Source of the DNA: Cylindrospermum sp. NIES-4074
GTDB taxonomy: Bacteria > Cyanobacteriota > Cyanobacteriia > Cyanobacteriales > Nostocaceae
NCBI GenBank assembly: GCA_003994795.1
Contig: AP018272.1
Coordinates: forward strand, 1-64,000
Direction of reading: 5' to 3'
Length of the DNA stretch: 64,000 nucleotides
This document shows positions 7,222 through 14,483 of the stretch, piece by piece (within the stretch, counting starts at the first letter, position 1; each line of letters begins with the position of its first letter). Both the position numbers and the translations under genes were made by a program. The notes under the pieces are model-generated. The model was not told the DNA's origin. It worked only from the letters and a program-made list of their open reading frames with translations, and ran no database searches.

Positions 7222-8037
7222 ATGCCAAAAATAGTTATAAACAGAACTCCCAAGACAGCACAATACTACGTAGAAGAGTTAGGTAATGGAATTAAGCTAG
7301 AAATGGTGCTAATTCCAGGTGGTAGTTTTATCATGGGGTCGCCAGAAGAGGAACTTGAGCATCAAAGCAATGAAAGCCCTCAACACGAAGTAACCATTAA
7401 ACCCTTTTGCATGGGTAAATATCAGGTAACGCAGGGACAATGGCAAGCAGTAGCGGCTCTCCCCCAAATAAACCACGAACTCGACCCTGACCCGTCTAGT
7501 TTTAAAGGTAAAAACCGCCCTGTTGAGCAAGTTTCTTGGGATGAGGCTGTTGAGTTTTGCTCACGGCTCTCTAATCATACCAAAAGGCACTACCGCCTTC
7601 CCAGTGAAGCTGAATGGGAATATGCCTGTCGTGCGGGAACTACTACACCCTTTCACTTTGGTGAGACAATTACATCTGAATTGGCAAATTATAACGCTAA
7701 CTCCGTTTACGGGTCTGGTGAGGAAGGGATTTATCGTGATGAAACAACAGATGTAGGCAGTTTTGGAGTAGCTAATAATTTTGGGTTATATGATATGCAC
7801 GGGAATGTTTGGGAATGGTGTGCAGACCATTGGCATGATAATTATGAGGGAGCGCCGACAGACGGAAGTGCATGGTTAAATGATAATGATAATCTAGATC
7901 GTTTGCTGCGCGGTGGTTCTTGGTTCCTCAATCCTCCTTTTTGCCGTTCGGCGTTTCGCTATTTCTACGGCTTTGCGGGCATCAGGAAGAACCTCAGCTA
8001 CGGTTTTCGGGTTGCATGTTCTGCTGCATGGGTTTAG
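7222..8037 (+). CDS. FGE-sulfatase / C-type-lectin-fold protein, likely DGR target
   Basis: A 271-residue protein of the formylglycine-generating-enzyme (FGE-sulfatase) fold: GNGIKLEMVLIPGGSFIMGS at 21-40, KYQVTQGQW at 66-74, RPVEQVSWDEAVEFCSRLS near 99-117, YRLPSEAEWEYACRAGT at 124-140, and NFGLYDMHGNVWEWCADHW at 186-204. The family ends in a surface-exposed loop region, here GGSW through GFRVAC (231-266). True FGE enzymes have a Cys pair in this region; the first Cys position is Leu236 here while Cys241 remains, so oxidase activity is doubtful and a ligand-binding role is more likely. Its first 20 residues resemble the linker of vWA-FGE fusions. It follows the vWA-GT gene by 18 bp and closes the operon. 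Its C-terminus carries a hypervariable-looking stretch described separately. Confidence 0.82.
   Translation: MPKIVINRTPKTAQYYVEELGNGIKLEMVLIPGGSFIMGSPEEELEHQSNESPQHEVTIKPFCMGKYQVTQGQWQAVAALPQINHELDPDPSSFKGKNRPVEQVSWDEAVEFCSRLSNHTKRHYRLPSEAEWEYACRAGTTTPFHFGETITSELANYNANSVYGSGEEGIYRDETTDVGSFGVANNFGLYDMHGNVWEWCADHWHDNYEGAPTDGSAWLNDNDNLDRLLRGGSWFLNPPFCRSAFRYFYGFAGIRKNLSYGFRVACSAAWV
7912..8010 (+). other. Candidate DGR variable region in the FGE C-terminus
   Basis: Between the conserved GGSW and GFR anchors the residues read FLNPPFCRSAFRYFYGFAGI and then RKNLSY. In the family consensus as I know it many of these positions are Asn, encoded by AAC or AAT. Here the codons at those sites include TTC, CTC, TTT, TAT, TAC, GGC, ATC, AGC and one retained AAC, which is what random replacement of adenines in AAY codons produces, while framework codons (CCT, TGC CGT TCG, GGT TTT CGG) fit an unmutated backbone. 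That is the signature of a diversity-generating retroelement. No template repeat or DGR reverse transcriptase was found in the window. Confidence 0.6.
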
Positions 8038-8093
8038 TAGCGTTAGTCACCCATCTATCGAGTAATTACCATGAAACGTTTTTGCTACCCACT

Positions 8094-8129
8094 ATCCACT
8101 AAGAATATCGCATCTCATTCTTAGTGGAT
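8094..8129. other. Perfect 13-bp hairpin just downstream of the variable region
   Basis: ATCCACTAAGAAT at 8094-8106 is perfectly complementary to ATTCTTAGTGGAT at 8117-8129, with a 10-nt loop. It lies 57 bp after the FGE stop and has no T-run, so it is not a typical intrinsic terminator. DGR variable regions are known to be followed by a short hairpin or cruciform that helps target recognition; whether this one acts that way is inference. It may also end or protect the operon transcript. Confidence 0.6.
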
Positions 8130-8154
8130 GACTGTTTAGATATGCGATCGCCCT

Positions 8155-8242
8155 TTTCCCCAAATGCCCAAAAAGCGATCGCACCTCCAATGCCATTTCC
8201 CTTAAGAATGATCCTTTCCCCTACTGCCCAAAAAGCGATCGC
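8155..8242. repeat. Tandem-like repeat with HIP1 octamers in the 8038-8414 gap
   Basis: Two similar 28-bp units (8155-8182 and 8215-8242), exactly 60 bp apart, share TGCCCAAAAAGCGATCGC and a preceding TTTCCCC. A third HIP1 octamer lies just before at 8144-8151. The rest of the 8038-8414 gap holds a GC-rich scrap (GCGCCCGCCGGAGGCG near 8336-8351) of the small-repeat type common in Nostoc; no gene was seen there. Confidence 0.6.
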
Positions 8243-8414
8243 TCTTAGTGCGGGCCGAGTACCCATCGCTTTATCAAGGTTTCCTCGCTGGTAAATATTT
8301 ACTCTTGTAATGCGCCGACTATAGCGATGGCGTCGCGCCCGCCGGAGGCGTTTTTTAGTCAGCTATAGAAATCATATTTGATTTTTGAAAAAAGCACCTA
8401 GCTAGACTAGACTG

Positions 8415-9764
8415 ATGAGCAAAAAATTAACAGCTAAAGAACAACGAGCCATTGGTATTGCTGTATTACAGTTAGCATTACCCCTAGTTGGCCAGTCATT
8501 ACTGCAAACCTTAGTTTTTTTGATTGACCGCATCATGCTTGGTCACTACAGCACAGCAGCGCTGGCATCAATGAGAATAAGTGGCACTTTTTTCTGGTGT
8601 GTTTATGGTGTCCTCGGTGCTATTGCAGTGGGAACAATAGCCTTGGTGGGGCGGGCCATTGGTAGTGGAGATCGGTCTTTAGCATCTGCTGCTGCTCGTA
8701 GTAGTCTGCTGTTTGCAGTAGTTGTAGGAATTATCACCACAGTCTGCTGTTTACTTAATCTCAAAGGTATTATTGCCCTATTTCCTATTACTGACCCCAG
8801 TGTTACTCAAGCTGCTGATAAATATTTGCGCCTGGTATTATCAGCTTTACCATTGATGCTGCTAACCGTAGTTGCCGCAGCTGTATTCCAAGCTGCTGGG
8901 GATACCCGTACTCCCTTTTTGGTAGCTTTAGCGGCTAATGTAGTTAATTCACTCATAAACTACATCCTGATTTTTGGTAACTACGGCGCACCAGAGTTGG
9001 GAGTTAGAGGTGCAGCAATTGGTAGTGTAGCCGCAATGGCTATTAATGCCATAGTACTATTGTTGATTTTGAGTCGGGATACTGGCATGGTGACTCTGCG
9101 AAGTTATGGCGGGGAATGGGCAGCACTAACTAGAATATGGCGAGTATCCTTACCTGTATTTGGCGATCGCTTGGCGCGGAGTTTTGGTTATCTTGGCTTT
9201 ACGTTTATGATTGCATCTTTAGGTGGCGTGGCGATGGCTACCCACGAAGCCCTTACAGGTGTGGAGGAAATCTGTTACCTGTCGGCTGATGGCTTTGGTA
9301 TGGCCGCAGCAGCAATTGTGGCCCAAAGACTAGGTGCAAAACAGTTACAGGAAGCAACTTGGAGCGCAGTTTTAGCAGTTGTTTTAGCTATGGGATTACA
9401 AGGAACTGTGAGTTTAGGATTTATATTCATACCTGCCCAACTACTGAGTATTTTATCCCCAGACCCACAAATTACTGCTACTGGTATTCCCTGTCTATAT
9501 GTTGCCGCAGTGGCACAGCCATTTATGGCGATGAGTATTGTTTTAGAACAGGCATTGCGGGGGGCTGGAGCAACGCAGACGACTTTGTTAATTTCAATGG
9601 CAGGCTGGTTAATTGTGCGTCTGGCTGCTACTTACCTATTTGTGTTTGTACTGAATTTAGGGTTAATGGGCGTCTGGCTGGGTTCAACTTGCGATTGGTT
9701 TGTCCGTGCAGTTGTGTTGTTAGTTGTCTTTAAGGGGAGTAGGTGGCGGGAAACGATTGTTTAA
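8415..9764 (+). CDS. MATE-family multidrug/toxin efflux transporter
   Basis: A 449-residue polytopic membrane protein with about twelve hydrophobic segments in two related halves. Diagnostic MATE patterns are present: PLVGQSLLQTLVFLIDRIMLGHYS near the N-terminus, an Ala/Gly-rich second helix (GAIAVGTIALVGRAIGSGD), FQAAGDTRTPFLVALAANVVNSLINYILIFG in the first half, and the matching VLEQALRGAGATQTTLLISM in the second half. MATE proteins export cationic drugs and metabolites using a Na+ or H+ gradient across the inner membrane. It stands alone on the plus strand, 377 bp after the conflict operon and separated by repeats, so a role in that system is not implied. ATG start is clear. The length is normal for the family (about 450). 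Confidence 0.9.
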   Translation: MSKKLTAKEQRAIGIAVLQLALPLVGQSLLQTLVFLIDRIMLGHYSTAALASMRISGTFFWCVYGVLGAIAVGTIALVGRAIGSGDRSLASAAARSSLLFAVVVGIITTVCCLLNLKGIIALFPITDPSVTQAADKYLRLVLSALPLMLLTVVAAAVFQAAGDTRTPFLVALAANVVNSLINYILIFGNYGAPELGVRGAAIGSVAAMAINAIVLLLILSRDTGMVTLRSYGGEWAALTRIWRVSLPVFGDRLARSFGYLGFTFMIASLGGVAMATHEALTGVEEICYLSADGFGMAAAAIVAQRLGAKQLQEATWSAVLAVVLAMGLQGTVSLGFIFIPAQLLSILSPDPQITATGIPCLYVAAVAQPFMAMSIVLEQALRGAGATQTTLLISMAGWLIVRLAATYLFVFVLNLGLMGVWLGSTCDWFVRAVVLLVVFKGSRWRETIV

Positions 9765-9820
9765 ACCGATACAAAAATGCTAACAAATGCTTGCATTTTC
9801 TTCCTGCTTCCATCTGGAAC

Positions 9821-9943
9821 AGGACTTACGCAACTGGCACATTAGTAGGGTGCGTCAGATGTCAAAAATCTGTTTATTTGCCAGATTTATCGAGTCTGAC
9901 GCACCCTACAATCGATGTTTATTATGACACTTGCGTAAGTCCT
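9821..9943. repeat. Palindromic MITE-like element, AGGACTTACGCAA family (copy 1)
   Basis: AGGACTTACGCAA at 9821-9833 is inverted at 9931-9943. A second inverted pair, TAGGGTGCGTCAGA (9846-9859) and TCTGACGCACCCTA (9895-9908), lies inside, so the whole 123 bp can fold into one long stem. The same ends recur at 52728-52833 and 60973-61063 with a different interior. It is non-coding and likely mobilised by an outside transposase. Confidence 0.75.
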
Positions 9944-10070
9944 ATGGAAGTGTCGGTACTATAAGAAATTTAATTTTGTCATCAGGGTTAGGGGCTTGAC
10001 CCCAACGCCGAACCGGAGTAACGTTGAGAACCAGAAGGGGCCAGCTATTACAGGAATTGATTTCGCAGCC

Positions 10071-10111
10071 CCAGCAGTTCTGAACACCAGAGAAACAATT
10101 AGAACTGCTGG
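10071..10111. other. Perfect 11-bp inverted repeat in the 9944-10330 gap
   Basis: CCAGCAGTTCT (10071-10081) is inverted perfectly at 10101-10111 (AGAACTGCTGG) with a 19-nt loop. The surrounding stretch 9985-10200 is more GC-rich than its flanks and also holds CCCAGTG/CACTGGG arms. A 66-codon frame here starts only with TTG and has no family resemblance, so I do not call it a gene. It could be a structured RNA or a worn mobile element; the evidence is weak. Confidence 0.35.
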
Positions 10112-10330
10112 ATACTCACCCACTGTTCACAGGTATTTGTCCCCAGTGCCGGCATTGCCTCAATTACAACTCAACACAAATACACTGGGATTATAAATGT
10201 AGTTAAATAGATTACACTGTATGATACAAGGATACAAAATTTATCATGCCTATATGAAACTTACTTATCACTTATTAGATTTTTATCATCACGACTGAAA
10301 CTAATTGAAATAAGTCAGTCAATTGAAAGC

Positions 10331-10525
10331 TTAATTTTCTCGTGAGATGTTGGAATTTTGAGCATTAAAAATGATTTTTAAAGTAATATTTACGCCTGAC
10401 TGCTTCAATACTTGCAGATAAGCAACAGCATCATCACGTCGGCGAAATCTTGCCACAATAATATTTTCTTGATTGGGAAGATTACGAACAATACACCACG
10501 GTTGTAATTGCTCAGAATAAGTCAT
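10331..10525 (-). CDS. Small conserved cyanobacterial protein
   Basis: A 64-residue protein beginning MTYSEQLQPWCIVRNLPNQENIIVARFRRRDDAVAYLQVLKQ. The pattern W-x-I-V-R-x-L-P-N followed by V-A-R-F-x-x-R-x-D-A-x-x-x-L-x-x-L is one I associate with a family of small, function-unknown Nostocales proteins of about 60-75 residues. It has no signal or membrane segment. The start ATG at 10525 has a purine-rich AAGAGGTAA about 3-10 bp upstream, on its own strand, which supports this start. It stands alone between repeat-rich DNA and the next minus-strand gene. No function can be given. Confidence 0.6.
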   Translation of the reverse strand: MTYSEQLQPWCIVRNLPNQENIIVARFRRRDDAVAYLQVLKQSGVNITLKIIFNAQNSNISREN

Positions 10526-10816
10526 ATTTTACCTCTTAAAAATACTGCGAAATAAACATGCTACGTGCTTTTAAATCGCCAAGGTCTACTTTAAACGAGG
10601 AGGTATACTCAAAGACAGGTCAAATTGATATTGACAATAGTAATTGTGTATGCATTCTATTTCTTGGGCAGATATAGATATATAGATAGATAGCGTTCCG
10701 ACTTAAATTTTGAAAGTGTACTGAGGCTGAAAAGCTTCCCCAACAGAGCTTTTGTCTTAAAAATCTTTCAGTAATCAAACCGGATTGCTATATGTAGAAT
10801 AGAAATGTTATTGAGA

Positions 10817-11119
10817 TCAGGGCGAATGAGTCAGACATAACAATTGCCAAAGTTGTTCGGGAACTTCTTCAAAATGTTCCAGCAAAAAGTCCATGAATGC
10901 CAAATGTCGTAAATCATTACGCTGAGGATAGCGTCTAAATTTACCTTGATTAAACCAACCTCGGACTGTAGAATCAGAACGACAGCATATTAGGGCAATT
11001 TGTTCATAACTCACATCCCATTTGGCATAAAAGTCTTCTGGTTTCATACCAAATTCCCAGTGACTGTAGAGTGAAATTAGATGAATTTCCCTTGCCCCTA
11101 AAATACGGGGATTAGACAT
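10817..11119 (-). CDS. Helix-turn-helix protein, plasmid-type
   Basis: A 100-residue protein. Residues about 28-62 (KWDVSYEQIALICCRSDSTVRGWFNQGKFRRYP) read as a helix-turn-helix: a first helix, YEQIALICCRS, a turn, and a recognition helix STVRGWFNQGK. The remaining sequence is helical (HLAFMDFLLEHFEEVPEQLWQLL). ATG start at 11119 is preceded on its strand by GAGGTGT, a usable ribosome-binding site. Similar small HTH proteins occur on cyanobacterial plasmids near replication genes, and a DNA polymerase I gene on the same strand lies about 270 bp downstream in transcription order reversed (at 11391-13169, upstream of it). Probably a transcriptional regulator; its target is unknown. Confidence 0.6.
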   Translation of the reverse strand: MSNPRILGAREIHLISLYSHWEFGMKPEDFYAKWDVSYEQIALICCRSDSTVRGWFNQGKFRRYPQRNDLRHLAFMDFLLEHFEEVPEQLWQLLCLTHSP

Positions 11120-11390
11120 TAATACACCTCGGATAAGTAAGAAATGAGTTCAGTTATTAAGATATTTGGAAATTGCCGAGTTTATAGATACACAAGCAAA
11201 ACCTAATTAAGCGGATTTTAAACTCTTGATTCACTTTTAATCTGCGTAAGCAGATATAGTTAAAATAGTTCCGTTATTTATAATTGCTAAAATACCGATT
11301 CAGGAATAGTCAGTAGGTAATAAATAAAATAAGCGCTTTGATGAGCAAAAAATTAAGCTCCTAGTACATAATGTACTGAGAGCTTATTAA

Positions 11391-13169
11391 TTACCAACTA
11401 TTTGATGCCCTAATATCTATAACAACTGGAATAGGGCTGAGAAACTTTTGGGCAGCAGCAACCATACAATTGAGTAATATATGGCTAACTTGGTCAACTT
11501 CAGTCTCTGGACATTCCAGTACAATTTCATCATGTCTTACACAGATGAGTTTTGTTCTAAATTTAGCTAATGAAGTTGAAAGTTTTACCATAGCTAATTT
11601 GTTGATGTCGGCATTTAAACCTTGTACTGGATGGTTAAGTAGCTCTGATAGTCGGGGCTTGTTTGCCCATCTCCGTCGTCTACCTGCTAGTGTACGGCTT
11701 TCCTTAATGCCTTGGATATATTTACGTTTGATGTTTTCGTGCCACCTAGCTATTCCAGGATAAGCTTCAAAGAATCGTTTTCTGAAAGCTTTTGCTTGTT
11801 CTAATGTCATTGCCACCCCATATTTTACTTGGGCGTAAATTTGGAGTTTGGCAGCGCCCATACCGAAAATCAAGCCAAAGTTTATGGCTTTTGCTAGTCT
11901 GCGGTCTTCCTCGGTCACTTCATTGATGGATTTCCCGGTTACTAGAGATGCTGTTAATCGATGTAAGTCAGCGCCCTGGCGATAGGCTCGGCACATTTTT
12001 GTATCACCACTAAGCCGAGCCATAATTCGTAGTTCTATTTGGGAGTAATCGGCTTTGATAATTTTATAGCCAGGGGCAGCAATGAAGCAGCTGCGAGCTG
12101 CTTCATCACGGGGAATTGTTTGCAGCGGTGGGTTACGACAAGAAAATCTACCAGACCTAGCTCCTAATTGATAATAGTTTGGATGAATTCTGCCTGTTTT
12201 AGGGTGGATATGCTGGGGTAGTTTCTCAGTAAAAGTGCCAATAATTTTGGATAGACGGCGGTAATCTAGCAATCCTTGAATTATAGGATACTTTGCAGCT
12301 AAAGGAACTAATGCATTTTGGTTAGTTGATTGTACTGGAATACCAAGGGATTGGAGAGATGCTAGAATTTGCTGCGGTGAATTTGGATTTATTATATCTG
12401 TTAGCTCTGGTAGCAAGGACATTTGAGAGCTAGCAATACGGAGTTGATTCAGTTGGTTTAAAGCATCTGTTTTTTCAGCTTCTAGTTTTGCACCCAGTAT
12501 CTGCCATCGGGACAAGTCAAATAGCATCCCGTTAAGTTCCATTTGAGCTACAACAGGCATACACTGAAATTCCAGTTGGGCAATTTTGAGTAACTTTGTC
12601 TGCTTTAACTTCTTGAGAATAATTGGGTAAATGTCAAGTAATATGGCAGCATCTACGGCAGCATAGTGCAATTGAGCTTTGGTAAGAGGTTTACACCAAT
12701 CGCTGATTTGTTGAGTTTTATCTAGTTGAAGGTGTAGTAACTTTTTAGCTATATTTTGCAAGGATGAGCTTGTTTTTAATCCTGCGGTTAGAACTTTATA
12801 AGCAAGTTGGGTATCAAAGAATTGACCAGAGGGTTGAAGTCCTGCGAGTGTGAGAAATTGCCAGTCGAACTTGGCATTATGAGCAATTTTGACAGCAGAG
12901 TTACAAAGCAGTTTTTTGAGTAGTGGGCGATCGCTTTTGGGAATAGCTGGTAAATCAATCAGCACTACCGGATGGTTTGGTGCAGCTATTTGAATCAGTC
13001 TAATAGAGTCAATAAGGGGGTCGAGTCCTGTAGTTTCACAGTCAAGGGCTAAAACTTCTGCCTGAAACAAAGGTTTGAGTGCAGAATTAAGAGTTGAAAC
13101 ATTGGATACTAAAGTGTATTGCAGAGAATAATTGCTAAGATTATTTATATTGATTAAGGTTCTAGACAT
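11391..13169 (-). CDS. DNA polymerase I (family A) lacking the 5' nuclease domain
   Basis: A 592-residue protein with a 3'-5' exonuclease domain followed by a family A polymerase domain, so a natural Klenow fragment (E. coli Pol I is about 930 residues with its 5' nuclease). The exonuclease has the DEDDy set: Asp43 and Glu45 (LDCETTG), Asp102 (HNAKFDW), Tyr169 and Asp173 (YAAVDA). Polymerase motif A is DYSQIELR near 373, motif B is RRLAKAINFGLIFGM near 420, and motif C is VRHDEIVLE near 544. In motif B the usual Tyr of NFGxxYG is Phe. Plasmid and phage polymerases of this short type are known; it probably serves plasmid replication or repair. It is upstream of an IS element and on the same strand as the small HTH gene. 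Confidence 0.92.
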   Translation of the reverse strand: MSRTLININNLSNYSLQYTLVSNVSTLNSALKPLFQAEVLALDCETTGLDPLIDSIRLIQIAAPNHPVVLIDLPAIPKSDRPLLKKLLCNSAVKIAHNAKFDWQFLTLAGLQPSGQFFDTQLAYKVLTAGLKTSSSLQNIAKKLLHLQLDKTQQISDWCKPLTKAQLHYAAVDAAILLDIYPIILKKLKQTKLLKIAQLEFQCMPVVAQMELNGMLFDLSRWQILGAKLEAEKTDALNQLNQLRIASSQMSLLPELTDIINPNSPQQILASLQSLGIPVQSTNQNALVPLAAKYPIIQGLLDYRRLSKIIGTFTEKLPQHIHPKTGRIHPNYYQLGARSGRFSCRNPPLQTIPRDEAARSCFIAAPGYKIIKADYSQIELRIMARLSGDTKMCRAYRQGADLHRLTASLVTGKSINEVTEEDRRLAKAINFGLIFGMGAAKLQIYAQVKYGVAMTLEQAKAFRKRFFEAYPGIARWHENIKRKYIQGIKESRTLAGRRRRWANKPRLSELLNHPVQGLNADINKLAMVKLSTSLAKFRTKLICVRHDEIVLECPETEVDQVSHILLNCMVAAAQKFLSPIPVVIDIRASNSW

Positions 13170-13277
13170 AGCGAATTAAATTTTAATTTATCATCTAGGA
13201 GAGATAGCTCATGTATCGGGAACAGAAAACAGTAATTTTAGTTCCACATGAGAATAAAAAGGTTAAATAGATCGTAA

Positions 13278-14189
13278 GAGGATGTCTGAAAAGTTTTAGA
13301 TAAGTGATTTTGATTACGCCAGTTGCTTTAACATCAAACGAATCATTGCAACATAAATAAAAGTCTCTGTTGTCTCAGGTAAAATCTCATAGTCCTTACT
13401 TAATCTGCGGCACCAATTGAACCAACCAAAAGTTCTCTCCACTAGCCACCGTTTTGGGAGAACAACAAAACCCTTCTGTTCTTCAGAGCGTGTAACAACG
13501 CTCCAGAGCCAGCGATAAACATCCATCACCCAATGCGTAAAATCTTGACCGCGATAGCCACCATCAACCCAAATCCGAATCAATCTACCCATGCGCTCGC
13601 GTATTTGATTAAGCTTGGATAGAGCTTGTTTTGCGCCCGCTTGCTCACTGACCGAAGCAGCTGTGACGACTACAACGATCAGCAAGCCCAAGGTATCAAC
13701 GATGATGTGCCGCTTACGTCCTTTAATTTTTTTACCTGCATCGAAGCCCACATCTATTGACACCATCGTTGCTGTTTCCACTGTTTGACTATCCATAATT
13801 GCTTCCGATGGCGATGGTTCTCGATTTTGGCTGACACGTACCCACAGCCTTAGTCTTTCATGAATTTGCTGCCAAGTCCCATCTTTTCGCCACTGTCGAA
13901 AGTAATGATAGACAGTTTTCCAGTTAGGAAAGTCGTGAGGAAGCATACGCCACGCACAACCTGCACACAAAATGTACAGGATGGCATTGATGACGGCTTC
14001 CATATCAACACTACGTTTTCTACCGCCCTTTTTAGCTTTTGGAATTAGCTCCGATAACAGTTGCCATTGTTCTGTAGTCAGATTACTTGGGTAAGATGGA
14101 TTCATCGCTTTCGTCACGCTGTCTACTTAAGTGTTTTTTCTACAGACAGGATACCGTGACGTGAGCTTTCTTACTTTTCAGACATCCTC
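13278..14189 (-). mobile_element. IS5-family (IS1031-like) insertion sequence, 912 bp
   Basis: The element is bounded by 17-bp terminal inverted repeats GAGGATGTCTGAAAAGT (13278-13294) and ACTTTTCAGACATCCTC (14173-14189), perfect over the full length, with a 3-bp target duplication TAA at 13275-13277 and 14190-14192. A TNA target and a roughly 0.9-kb size fit the IS1031-like branch of the IS5 family. It carries one full-length transposase gene on the minus strand, so it may still be active, and it sits within the terminal repeat of a MITE. Confidence 0.88.
13314..14117 (-). CDS. IS5-family transposase (DDE)
   Basis: A 267-residue transposase, intact. The N-terminal half has the IS5-type region NLTTEQWQLLSELIP at 12-26 and GCAWRMLPHDFPNWKTVYHYFRQW at 53-76 (DUF4096-like, DNA-binding). 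Catalytic residues are Asp109 (IMDSQTVE), Asp185 (IWVDGGYRG) and Glu227 within RWLVERTFGWFNWCRRLSKDYE, the YREK-like signature region of the family. It cuts and joins the inverted repeats that flank it. The size is normal for single-frame IS5 transposases (about 260-280). No frameshift is seen. Confidence 0.93.
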   Translation of the reverse strand: MTKAMNPSYPSNLTTEQWQLLSELIPKAKKGGRKRSVDMEAVINAILYILCAGCAWRMLPHDFPNWKTVYHYFRQWRKDGTWQQIHERLRLWVRVSQNREPSPSEAIMDSQTVETATMVSIDVGFDAGKKIKGRKRHIIVDTLGLLIVVVVTAASVSEQAGAKQALSKLNQIRERMGRLIRIWVDGGYRGQDFTHWVMDVYRWLWSVVTRSEEQKGFVVLPKRWLVERTFGWFNWCRRLSKDYEILPETTETFIYVAMIRLMLKQLA

Positions 14190-14483
14190 TAAGCATTCAG
14201 CCGTCAGCTTTCAGCTTTCCTTAAAGAATTTATGAGCATTCTGACAGAGGGATTACTCAATTGCTTTTGATACCAGTCTCCCCAACTCAAAACTATTAAA
14301 CTCAGTTTAAAAACTGGTTTTAGACTTCGGCGTGAGCTCAGTCGAACGCTGACTGCTGACCGCTGAAGTGCTGAATGCTTACAATAGATCGAGGTAATAA
14401 CCCTCTTTCATCAAAATGGAGTCAAACCTTAAATCTTCGTTGGCTGTATCCTCGAAAATTCGTTGATTAATCCGAAAATGATG

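Larger units (their letters stand above)
13274..14382. repeat. MITE copy A (GTAAGCATTCAGC ends), split by the IS element
   Basis: Removing the IS (with one TAA of its target duplication) rejoins G-TAA at 13274-13277 to GCATTCAGC from 14193, restoring the terminal GTAAGCATTCAGC whose inverted partner GCTGAATGCTTAC is at 14370-14382. The interior (14320-14382) is identical to copy B from TTTTAGACTTCGGCGTGAGC to the right end. No coding capacity. Confidence 0.7.

Noticed and set aside
8094-8129. The hairpin as an ordinary Rho-independent terminator
   Set aside because: There is no T-run after either arm, and the stem is AT-rich.
8130-8260. The repeats after the conflict operon as a CRISPR array or DGR template
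   Set aside because: Only two units, HIP1-centred, with no spacer pattern and no similarity to the FGE C-terminal coding sequence.
9996-10196. 66-codon frame in the gap after the MATE gene
   Set aside because: TTG start, no ribosome-binding site, no family resemblance, and the DNA is dominated by inverted repeats.
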